A DNA stretch of 64,000 bases. Source: Mesostigma viride. Taxonomy: Eukaryota; Streptophyta; Mesostigmatophyceae; Mesostigmatales; Mesostigmataceae. The stretch is from contig RPFO01000436.1 in assembly GCA_009746045.1 (NCBI GenBank), positions 1,727,351 through 1,791,350 on the forward strand, read 5' to 3'. A program made the position numbers and the translations under genes. Each line of letters opens with the position of its first letter. The first letter of the stretch is position 1. Shown one piece after another: positions 55,563 through 64,000 of this stretch. The notes under the pieces are model-generated. The model was not told where the DNA came from. It searched no databases and worked only from the letters and a program-made list of their open reading frames with translations.

Positions 55563-55850
55563 CCCCCTTCCCCAAGCTCGTTCGTGATCACTAGGCCAGG
55601 GGCACGGCCTGCAATGCTAGCAAAGCGGGCACGTAACCCTGGCACATAACATAATCCACTACAATAATAAACAAGGACGGCGACAGGACGCAACCCTGCT
55701 AGACGCCGGTCTGCAGTGGACATTGCGGGGTAAAGCCGTGTTGAGTGCGCACCGAAGCGGTCGACCCCTCATACAGCGTCAACCCCTCAAACAACAGAAT
55801 GTCTGTGGTTAATGTGCTTTGTAGTCGTTCTCTGGTCAGAATGTGCCATA
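55563..55850 (-). pseudogene. LINE RT middle segment, right part of the LINE split by element B
   Basis: On the minus strand it carries degenerate GVxQGCVLSP and FIIVVDYVM segments (between about 55790 and 55640), which directly precede the YADD-containing part left of element B at 47093. It is 5'-truncated near 55850. Confidence 0.72.
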
Positions 55851-55867
55851 GCCTTTGCATCAGACAA

Positions 55868-55907
55868 AATTAAATTATGACATGGCTCCGTGCAGGGAGA
55901 TCATTGA
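55868..55907 (-). repeat. gamma-like LINE 3' end stub
   Basis: Sense strand: GATCTCCCTGCACGGAGCCATG with the tail TCATAATTTAATTTTG at the lower end. It is a degenerate stem-loop copy. It abuts the (GAATT)n tail of the next element. Confidence 0.5.
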
Positions 55908-57740
55908 ATTGAATTGAATTGAATTGAATTGTAACATAACTCTGTTGGGAGAATATGTAGCACATATCCCTGAGAAGGCAATATGGCCTATAATACATTC
56001 TGGGCTACTTCCTGCAAGGGTGGGAATGTAAGCTACCCTTGCTCTAGGTGCACCAGGGCACCTGCACCCTCATGATCTATCACGCTATGCCCAGCTAAGG
56101 GGGAGCATGTCATGTGGGGGAAGATCATCATGGCTGTACAAGAGCTAGGGCATGGCTTCTCTACAGAGAGCATCTCTCTGCATGGCATTATTAGCATGGC
56201 TAAATTCTTAATGCAACATCCATGGGGGTCCCATTATAGGCATGGCGTGGCTAAATTCTGAAGGCATCATCCATGGGGGGCCATTATGGGCGCACATGCG
56301 CGTCACTGGGCCACATGCTAGGCTAAGCCTGACTAAGCTACACTACTGGTATATATTCCCTAGTCTGAGGTGGCAGGAGGGGCCTGCCAGGGCTTGTGGT
56401 CAACGTGGATGACCACCCCCCTCCAGTATACCGGCTTCCCCCTTGCGCTCTGCCGGAGCTGAAGGTAGGTCGGCCATAGCTCGCGTCGCCGCTGTTGCTG
56501 GGCCAGGGTCAAGTCGTCGTCCAGCGTGAAGCGAGTCTCCGAGAGCTTCTTGCGGCATTTAAGGAACGCCAGCTTGTCCGCCATGTACTTAAAGGTGAGG
56601 AGCACGGGTGCCGGGCCAGCCTTCCCCCGCGCGCGGGGGAGGCGGACAGCCGACATGTCCAGCTCACCAGTGAGTAGCATGGGGGCAAAAATGTCGCGCT
56701 TAAATGCCTCAAGAAGGCTCGTGGAGGTCTCACCTGCCGGCTGGTCGAAGTGCTTGACGATGACATTGTGGCTGCGCCTGGCGATGTCGGCTTCCTCGCG
56801 AAGGTCGAGGGCTTGTTGCTTGAGTTGTGCTGTGATGCCGTGGAGGTGGTGGAGGTGGCGTGGTGCTTAAGCAAGTCCGCCCAGGTGGAGGGAGCATCGC
56901 CGGCCGGGCCAGCAGGTGCCGGCTGGGCGGCGATGTCCTTCACCGCCTGGGCGGTGAGGCCGGCGGTGTCATGCAAGCACTCAAGGGCGGTGGCGGTGGC
57001 TTGAATGCGTTCAGTGGTCGAGGTCGAGGAGCTGGGCTTTGATGTCGGCAGTGGAGGCGGAAATGGCAGTGGAGGTGGAGGCGGCGGTGGTGGAAATGTA
57101 AGGAAGTTCAGTAGCCAACGTGCCGCCGATTGCTGCTACGTCGGCAGCAAGGGGGGTCACGTGCTTCTGAAAGGCTTCCGTAAGGATGGAAGGGAGGGTG
57201 GGTGCGGAGATGGATGGAGCCCAGATCTCGCCGTCAGAGCGCAGGAGAAGGGAGTTGAGAATGGTGTGCTGAAGTTGGGGGCGGGCGCACCGGCCGAGCA
57301 GGGCGTCGGGGTTAAACCATTTCCCTTCCGGGGTGATGAGGCGATTGATGTCGTGGAGATGGAGGCACAGGTCGTACAGCGATGCGTAGTCCCCGTAGAA
57401 GAGGCAATGCAGGGCAGTTGCCGGGGACATGTTGGTCCAGTCGTGATCGTCAACCTTGAAAGGTTGGGGCCGCGAAAGCGCGGTAACTTCTGTGGGGCGT
57501 GAAACCCCTCCTGTTTTGTCGGCTGGGCGGCTGCGTTTAGGGTCAGGCGATGCCGATGGCGAGGCATTAAGCCCGGGAGGGTTCGGGGCGAGCACCAGTG
57601 CGCGACTAGTATCACCGCTGCCTGCCGGACCTGAGGGCGAAGCTGCAGCCTGCGCTGCAGACGTATTTTCATGGCCGAGCGCATCCGCTAAACTGCGTTG
57701 CGTCAAGGGGCGTTTGCTCGTCATATATTGCGTAATAGAT
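55908..57740 (-). mobile_element. ORF1-only non-LTR element, copy 3 (near full length)
   Basis: Minus strand: ORF1-like gene from 57724 to 56360, a 400-base 3' UTR, the stem-loop at 55935-55957 (one inner mismatch) and an (AATTC)n tail at 55908-55931. No endonuclease or RT is present between the ORF1 stop and the 3' tail. Confidence 0.78.
56360..57724 (-). pseudogene. ORF1-like protein, copy 3 (one to two frame breaks)
   Basis: Starts MTSKRPLTQRSLADALGHEN. The open first part of 237 residues (57724-57011) includes WTNMSPATALHCLFYGDYAS and a coiled-coil/Ser-Thr-rich stretch (VTPLAADVAAIGGTLATEL). The second part at 56976-56510 starts HDTAGLTAQAVKDIAAQ. The last part at 56680-56360 is the RRM/CTD-like block (LLTGELDMSAVRLPRARGK, FTLDDDLTLAQQQRRRELW, GKPVYWRGVVIHVDHKPW). 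The order resembles L1 ORF1 proteins, which coat element RNA and act as chaperones. This assignment is by pattern only. Confidence 0.72.
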
Positions 57741-57839
57741 TCGGAAAATTATATCAGCATGTGCGTCTTAGAAAGACGAAGCGATAGTGATACCCAGGGA
57801 GATCATGTAGCGCGTATTCCCTAATAAGTTGCTTGACTT

Positions 57840-58043
57840 CTGGATGGGGGTGAGCGAAGCCGCGAAACCGAACTAAGCTAATGCTGAACTAATCTATAGA
57901 ATTTGTAGATAGATGTTGTAGATAGCTGTTGTAGATAGATTAGACCGGTAGGACTGTTTGCACCCATCCATCCATCCATCCATCGGGGTCAATGCTCTGT
58001 GACTCCCCAACGGGAGCACGAGTCTAATTAATTAATTAATTAA
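57840..58043 (+). mobile_element. alpha-type LINE 3' UTR, plus strand
   Basis: Contains GATAGATTAGACCGGTAGG and CATCCATCCATCCATCGGGG. The stem-loop is at 57999-58019 (GTG/CAC, CTCCC/GGGAG, CAAC) and a TAATTAATTAATT tail runs to 58043. The same sequence lies at 11713-11894 in inverse. Its tail abuts the 3' end of an opposite-strand LINE. Confidence 0.8.
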
Positions 58044-61000
58044 TTATAATATATAAAATCCTAGCTAGCTACTCTACTCAGCAAAGCGCCCCTTCCTCCT
58101 TGGGGGGGGGGGGGCTTGCCCACAGGGCCTGGCGTGTGGGCCTGGACAATAGTCTGCATGCCACCTCTTCTTGTTCAGCATGGCAGTTCAAGCACTGGAG
58201 AGAGGGAGGAAATGCGGTGCTCAAACTGGGCTGGGGCCACTAGGTTGGCCAGCAACTGATTTACTGTATATAGCTCATGATGGATGCAGTACTATACCAT
58301 GACCCGTCTGGGTATGTCCTTGGGGCCAGGCCAGGTCAGGATATGCCGCCCCGGCTGGCCAAGCCGCTAGGGGCCGGCCAGACCGAGGTCCGTGTCTATA
58401 CTGTACCAGACTGGTGCGATCAAGATGTCCTGCAAATGCTATCCTACGCTGCCTACAGTAATTGTCATCCGTACTGCGAGGCATACGGCCGGGCCTTATA
58501 CAAAGACTCTAATGACGTGTACTGTATGCATACATTTCTTGTTTTTGGTCCATTGGAGTTCCTTCCCACCAAGAGAAACATTTATTTTACATTTTTGTGT
58601 GCTAGGCTTTATACGGACAGCCTATACCACACCTTCAAACTCAGTGCACATCATTATCAAGTTGGTTATTGTAGCACCATGCTGGGGGCCCAGCATACTC
58701 GAACACAAGGTGTTGCCCCTCTTAGCAGCGTGGGTGGGTGGGTGGGAGCTGAAAAGAGGCCTCCCTACGTCCCCTACACCACTCTAAGTACTGACTATCA
58801 TTCACATTGCGCCACGCAGGCCTGCCGGCTGGCGCAGGTACAAGGTGTACTGACTGCCAATCACAGTTGCGCCACGCCTGGCGGCTGGCGCAGGTAACAA
58901 GGTCTAGTGACGTACGTTAGAAGCTACCTAGGCCTGCACTCCGGAACCACACTCAGCCTAGGCACAAAAAGGGCCGGCCGGTGCAGTACCCTCGTGACAA
59001 GCGCTAGTCTTACGCTACCTACGGCAGGTCGGTCCCCTTTGAGCCCGTCCACGCGTCATATATAAAATGAGCGAAGCTCAGCAAATACATTTCTTGTTTT
59101 TGGTCCATTGGAGTTCCTTCCCACCAAGAGAAACATTTATTTTACATTTTTGTGTGCTAGGCTTTATACGGACAGCCTATACCACACCTTCAAACTCAGT
59201 GCACATCATTATCAAGTTGGTTATTGTAGCACCATGCTGGGGGCCCAGCATACTCGAACACAAGGTGTTGCCCCCACACCTCCTTCTTGGCCACCAAGGC
59301 TGTCGCCAACCTTGGTGCCGATTTTCTTTCCGCCCATGGCCCCCCCCTGCACGCTGCCACGGCTGTACTGCCGCCCCCGTGTGGCCGCTACGGTTTCCCG
59401 GCGGACGCAGGGCGGCACCCATGTCGTTCCCCCCGTTAGGGGGGCGGTTTCCAGCGGCTGCTCATTAGGCCTTACGCCCCCGGACCGTCTCTCACAAGCC
59501 CAGGACCCATCACCAGCCCCACCCCCGAGGCTGGGATTTCCCGGCATTGAAACCTTTGTGGCGATAGGCCCTCTACCCTACCAAGGCCTTGGCTTGGAAA
59601 CTGCTTAGCCAAGGCCCTGACCAGGGCTTGTGTTGTTGTAGGAAATTTTTTATGGCATAGATATGCCCCCCTGGCTGAACCGAACTCTTTATCGCTTTTC
59701 CTATAATGCATCATACAGGATAAAAACAAGGCGATAAAACAGCAAGAATTTCAGCCCCGCCAGGCGAACATTCTTTGCTGAAAAACTGGGCAATGATGAA
59801 GAGCGCGCTCCTCCCACCAAGATTCGCTCCAGCCCCGCATCCTCCCCGAAACTCCCGTCTGGCCACAGGCCGAAAGATCGGGTCCGCTGTCAGGCTCCTG
59901 GCAGTTATGGGCTACCCTGGCACCCCGCGCTAGCCATCTCCACGTTTAAGGCAGATTCGCCTCCACCTGTGATTCTTTCCACCGTAGCCGCTGGCCCTGG
60001 CCTGTATGGCTCCTTCCCTGACGTTGTCCGACTAAAATCGCAGCTTCCCCAGTGTCAGGAAGCCGCTTGCCGCACCCAGGGGTAGAGGGGAATCGTCAGT
60101 GGGCCCAGCGCCGGAAATCACACCATTTTACTCAAAACGTAGAGCCCCCCACCCAACAACCATTACCGTGGCCTGTAACGGTGGGTGGCGAACATAAAGA
60201 ATTTTATTCCAGGCCTCTCCACGCCCGGAGAGGCCGATAGCATCGTCTTACATTCAGCGCAGCCGCCATAGCGGCCAGCCGACCTTGCCAGCAAATGCTG
60301 GGATCAAGTTGCGAAGCTGAAAAGAGGCCTCCCTACGTCCCCTACACCACTCTAAGTACTGACTATCATTCACATTGCGCCACGCAGGCCTGCCGGCTGG
60401 CGCAGGTACAAGGTGTACTGACTGCCAATCACAGTTGCGCCACGCCTGGCGGCTGGCGCAGGTAACAAGGTCTAGTGACGTACGTTAGAAGCTACCTAGG
60501 CCTGCACTCCGGAACCACACTCAGCCTAGGCACAAAAAGGGCCGGCCGGTGCAGTACCCTCGTGACAAGCGCTAGTCTTACGCTACCTACGGCAGGTCGG
60601 TCCCCTTTGAGCCCGTCCACGCGTCATATATAAAATGAGCGAAGCTCAGCAATCTAATGACGTGTACTGTATGTGTGGAAATCCTACCTTCAGGACCTGT
60701 CGGGGCATCCTGTAACTGACCGTGCCGTTCAACCAGGTGACCAGCTTGTCCGTGAGCAGTCCATGCCTCAGCGCGCCATAGGTGAGCACAGTGAGGACCA
60801 GGACCTTGAAGCTTAGTAGAGCACTCGCTTGCGGTCCTCGCCCAGCTGAGGTCCTTGGAGTGCCAGTAGGTGAACATGAGCAAGCGGAGGCATGGCCCAG
60901 GCCAGGCCGATGCGGGTGTCCACATCGTCGGCAGTGTCGGGGAGTATACTACCCAGCAGTTTGAAGCGTTGACGGAACGGGACCTCCATCCCGTCTAGCA

Positions 61001-61353
61001 GCCGCGGTTTTGGCGGGCAACTGGTAGCCCCAATCACCATCGCCTCGGTTTTGACACTTTAATCTCCAAACCCAGCGCACGCGCCTCCAAGCCCAGACAG
61101 TCCAGCCAGGTCTGAATGTGCTCAGGGCGCTCGATGAGGGTGGTATCATCCGCATAAATCAGGTCGGGCAGCTGGCGCGGTAATCAGGGCCGCCGCCGCC
61201 TTTTTCGCGATCGCTAACTAAGGATGTCCAAGCCGGGCTCGAACCCCTTAAGAGCAGTAGTCATAAAGCACGCACGTGCCTGGTGCATGCATGACGTGAT
61301 CCACGACAATAATGAACAGATCGATTTGGGGATGCAGGACACAACCTTGCCAC
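58044..61353 (-). pseudogene. LINE RT C-terminal half, split by a 2.1-kb insertion (58044-58507 and 60674-61353)
   Basis: Minus strand from 61353: GCVLHPQIDLFIIVVDHVMH, then (frame-broken) the LIYADDTTLIE equivalent near 61165-61130 and LLGSILPDTADDVDTRIGL at about 60960-60900. Coding content reaches PRQVLKVGF at about 60690. After the insertion it resumes with SLYKARPYASQYG (58507), QRRIAFAGHLDRTSLVQ and the C-terminal end near 58080. It has multiple frameshifts. The continuity of LINE sequence across the gap defines the insertion. Confidence 0.8.
58529..60652. mobile_element. tandem pair of an unclassified non-autonomous element, 21-bp target duplication
   Basis: Flanked by identical 21-base sequences (58508-58528 and 60653-60673). 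It contains a 556-base short copy (58529-59084) and a 1,568-base long copy (59085-60652) head to tail. Both start (C)ATACATTTCTTG, share a 180-base left block (to about 58710 and 59268), and share a ~335-base right block ending GCGAAGCTCAGCAA (58748-59084 and 60314-60652). The short copy lacks the long copy's ~1,040-base middle. A TATAAA box (59061-59066) sits 24 bases before the internal boundary. No RT or transposase frame found. Confidence 0.75.
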
Positions 61354-61510
61354 CAGTGAAAAATAGTACGGCGTACAATACAATTCGTACGCGTATTATG
61401 CGTAATACTTAGATTTTCCGTACAAAATATGTTGTGGTTTTCGTACGGTGGTTCTGTACAACCGCGTACAATACGCGTATTTGGCACGTATGACAGGCGT
61501 ACGATCTCGA
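61354..61510. repeat. CGTAC-rich palindromic block
   Basis: Dense CGTAC/GTACG motifs and self-complementary words (AATACGCGTATT) recur across about 150 bases, bounded by the LINE at 61353. Probably part of a small inverted-repeat element; the ends were not defined. Confidence 0.4.
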
Positions 61511-61574
61511 CAATTTCTCGCGTTTGGGGGGGGCTGGGAGGCTGCGGCTCCGTCTTTTTGCTTACTTGCCAACA

Positions 61575-62430
61575 CACCTACTAGTCACGTGCACCGCTAA
61601 CACACGGTTAACCAGCCATATAGCCTTAGCTTAGTCCTTGTACAGCCATGCTACGTCCTGGCTATCATAGCCAGCATTGCTCAGATCGCTAGCCCACGCT
61701 CTAGCTTCACTAGGAACTCAATTTCTGAGAAAATTCTCAAAAACCCTCAATTTTCTCACCCCTTTGAGAAAAAAGGTGAGAAAAGTGAGAAAAATCTCAA
61801 TTTTTTTCCGCAAACGCTAGGCAACAAAATCTCACCAGGGTGAGATTTTGGTGAGAAAAAGGGGGTTTGGGTGAGATTTGGGTGAGAAAAAACCCTAAAG
61901 TGAGAAAAAAGGTGAGAAAAAGTGAGAAAAAGTGAGAAAAAGTGAGAAAATTGAGAAGTTTCTCACCAACACGAGAAAAATCACTAACACGAGAAAAATC
62001 ACAAGTCAACGTGGTGAGAAATTTCTCACCAAGAGTGTAACACGAAAAAAATCATGAGCTTTATTTCATTAAGTCATTAATGTGAAAATAAACTCAGCAC
62101 CACTAATTAATTAATTACATGATTAATTGAACTCGTGCTCCCGTTGGATCACGGAGCACCGAAGTGCTTTTAATCCCTGTGTGTGCACAACAGGAAGGGC
62201 ACAGACCCCCTTTCTCCTTCATGCCAAAGGCATGTCGCAGCTGCTATTGGACCCGATAAACGATCCGGCAATCTGTGGGTGCAATAAGACCCATGTGAGC
62301 ATATCATAACGGGTGCATGGGCAAGTGATCTGAGCATTGCCATGACGTAGCATGGTTGTACAAGGACTAAGCTAAGGCTATGGCTGGTTGTGTACCGTGT
62401 GTTAGCGGTGCACGTGACTAGGTATAATGG
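61575..62430. repeat. inverted alpha-type 3' UTR pair around a GTGAGAAAA block
   Basis: The left arm (61575-61690, plus orientation: CTAGTCACGTGCACCGCTAA, GCTTAGTCCTTGTACAGCC) is the reverse complement of the right arm (62310-62430). The right arm belongs to an alpha-type LINE 3' end on the minus strand (62105-62430; damaged stem-loop at 62135-62152, AATTAATTAA tail at 62104-62129). Confidence 0.65.
61725..62035 (+). repeat. GTGAGAAAA low-complexity cluster
   Basis: More than fifteen occurrences of (G)TGAGAAAA or its complement TTTTCTCAC within about 310 bases, including four consecutive GTGAGAAAAA units near 61906-61950 and a palindromic GGTGAGAAATTTCTCACC at 62013-62030. Confidence 0.8.
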
Positions 62431-64000
62431 CTCAGCTAGGCAAACATTCTAGGCATGGCTGCCATGGCGGCAGAGACTGCCAATGATTACAAGCTAGGGC
62501 TATTCTAGCCCGCAGGGGGCGTCCACATCTCGTGGTTGATCATCAGGTCCCCGCCCCTCCAGTAAACCTTGGGACGTCAGGATTGTTGATTCCCAGCACG
62601 TTGAACGCGTTGTGTCAGCACAGCGATCCCCCCTGCATCCAAACAAAGGCACACCAATAACCAAGAAAAGAGTATGCAAATGTGCAGCCTTGTTCATTGA
62701 AATTATGGCTGGCTTACGCAAAGAGCGACTGTAAGATGACCTATAGGCAGTGGGGCCGGAAACAGCTTGCTTGATCAGGGCGTGTTTTTCGAGCTTCACT
62801 GGCCGGGAGTGTCTAGTGGTGAGAACCATTGCTGCGATCGCTTTCCCACCATTTACGAGGAAATACCCGCAAATGAAAAACCACTGAAACGGTCTAGCTT
62901 GATTCAGTCATTGCATTAGCCACATGCCATCATGCATGTTTCCAAACGTCCAAGAACTGCCCACGGTGCAAATGCAAAAATCCGGAGGACACGACCTCAT
63001 TGCTTCATATTTGTATGCAGAAGAATAAAAAAGTAACATGCATTAAGGGCCCGCCTGCATAAAGGGCCTGAATTCTGATGCGGGCCCAACGGCAGCACCG
63101 CCAAAGCAGATAAGGGCCCGCAGTCTGATGCGGGCCCCACGGCACCACCGCCATAGCAGAGCTCGAAGGTCGTGGTGCGCGTGAAACGTACGTACCTATG
63201 CCCTTTGTCGGTAGGTGCCGTTGGGGTCAAATTGGGTGCCGCCAAAATCGGGCCGACGCGTCAATAGACTGAGGCCGTCGATGAGTGCCATCTGACATGC
63301 GGCTTGGGTCACTTCTGTTGGAGAACTTCAGCTAAGTTAACTTAACGCAAACCACTGGTCGCCCGCGTCGGGAACCGGCCCAACGGCTCTCCCGCAACAG
63401 AAAATTACGCGGCATACTGCATAAGTCGTCGGATGGTTACATTTCGACGGTCAAGATTTCATGATGAGGTTTGCGTTCAATTTGCCGCAGTTTGCCGCCC
63501 AGAGAAAGTAGTTGTTGGACTCGTTGCCCACGATGAAACACAATCAAGCAAGCCGTTTCCGGCCCCACCGTGTAGGTCATGTAGTCGCTCTTCACGTCAG
63601 CCAGCCGCAATTTCAATGCACAAGGCTACACATTTCCATCTCCATTCATATTCATAATCCTGCACGACTCGAAAACGCGGACAAGATAACGGCAGGCTCG
63701 AGCTACCATGGTCCGGATTCTCCCGATTTCTGGCCTGCGCTGGTTGTCTCCTTGATATTGGCAACTCTCTCCGGTAAGGGATTTTCCGCAGTTTGGCTGT
63801 TTCGAAACGTTAATTAAGTGAGATGCCTTCGGATCAGGAGACTCACACAGCCGCGAAATCATGCCAAAGGTCATATGTTCGATCCCTTGCTGGTAGCTTC
63901 TGAGCTTTCTTATTTTCTGTGTTCCGCGGAATCTCAGATTTGGGCCGCTAGCGTTTTCACGTTTGTTGCTTTCTGATCCGACGACAACGTTGTGCCTTGC
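62431..64000. other. non-coding end region with inverted and tandem repeats
   Basis: No gene recognised. About 120 bases at 62655-62780 reappear inverted at 63537-63655 (shared CAAGC.GTTTCCGGCCCCAC and AATTTCAATG.ACAAGGCT). A ~55-base tandem duplication with TGATGCGGGCCC and CGGCA.CACCGCCA lies at 63064-63165. 63640-63755 matches 39110-39235 in inverse. Confidence 0.5.

Noticed and set aside
59795-59860. GATGA...GAAAC spacing suggestive of a hammerhead ribozyme in the long copy of the tandem element
   Set aside because: The required CTGATGA core is not present (it reads AATGATGA) and the stems do not pair.
61225-61245. GGGCTCGAACCCC as a possible tRNA T-loop
   Set aside because: It is the coding equivalent of the LINE segment GFEPG in the minus-strand RT; no tRNA arms fit.

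Overview
This is a nuclear window from a repeat-rich eukaryote, most likely a flagellated green alga (chlorophyte or streptophyte; the species is not recognisable). The reasons are GC-rich coding exons with GT-AG introns, an intraflagellar transport gene (IFT74), a plant/plastid-type CPBP intramembrane protease, a plausible FRIGIDA-like protein, and a TGTAA box (the usual poly(A) signal of many chlorophytes) 26 bases after the IFT74 stop. No bacterial operons, rRNA genes or CRISPR arrays were seen.

Only three host genes can be supported: a two-exon FRIGIDA-like gene at 14373-18274 (+), IFT74 at 33938-37334 (-, two exons, complete), and the last two visible exons of a CPBP protease gene at 43095-44235 (+). 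Nearly everything else is transposon-derived.

Layout: 997-11563 is a young Ty3/gypsy chromovirus (element A, 99% identical LTRs, 5-bp target duplication). Its integrase is split by a 1,088-bp perfect palindrome, and it carries an extra ORF between pol and the 3' LTR. 11.7-13.2 kb holds LINE debris and a poly-G/C element. 18.9-33 kb is a graveyard of non-LTR elements (EN/RT-coding LINE pieces and separate ORF1-like elements), plus two very long microsatellites. 40-43 kb has MITE-like elements. 47094-55557 is a second chromovirus (element B) inserted into a LINE. 55.6-62.4 kb is again LINE and ORF1-element material, one LINE being split by a tandem pair of an unclassified element with a 21-bp target duplication. 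62.4-64 kb is non-coding with repeats.

The most interesting signal is a small stem-loop at the 3' end of at least three different non-LTR families, just before a TTAA-type microsatellite tail. Its stems covary between families. RT/endonuclease LINEs and ORF1-only elements both carry it, which suggests they share one retrotransposition machinery. Both LTR elements have open reading frames broken mainly at short homopolymers, so many breaks may be sequencing or assembly indels rather than decay.
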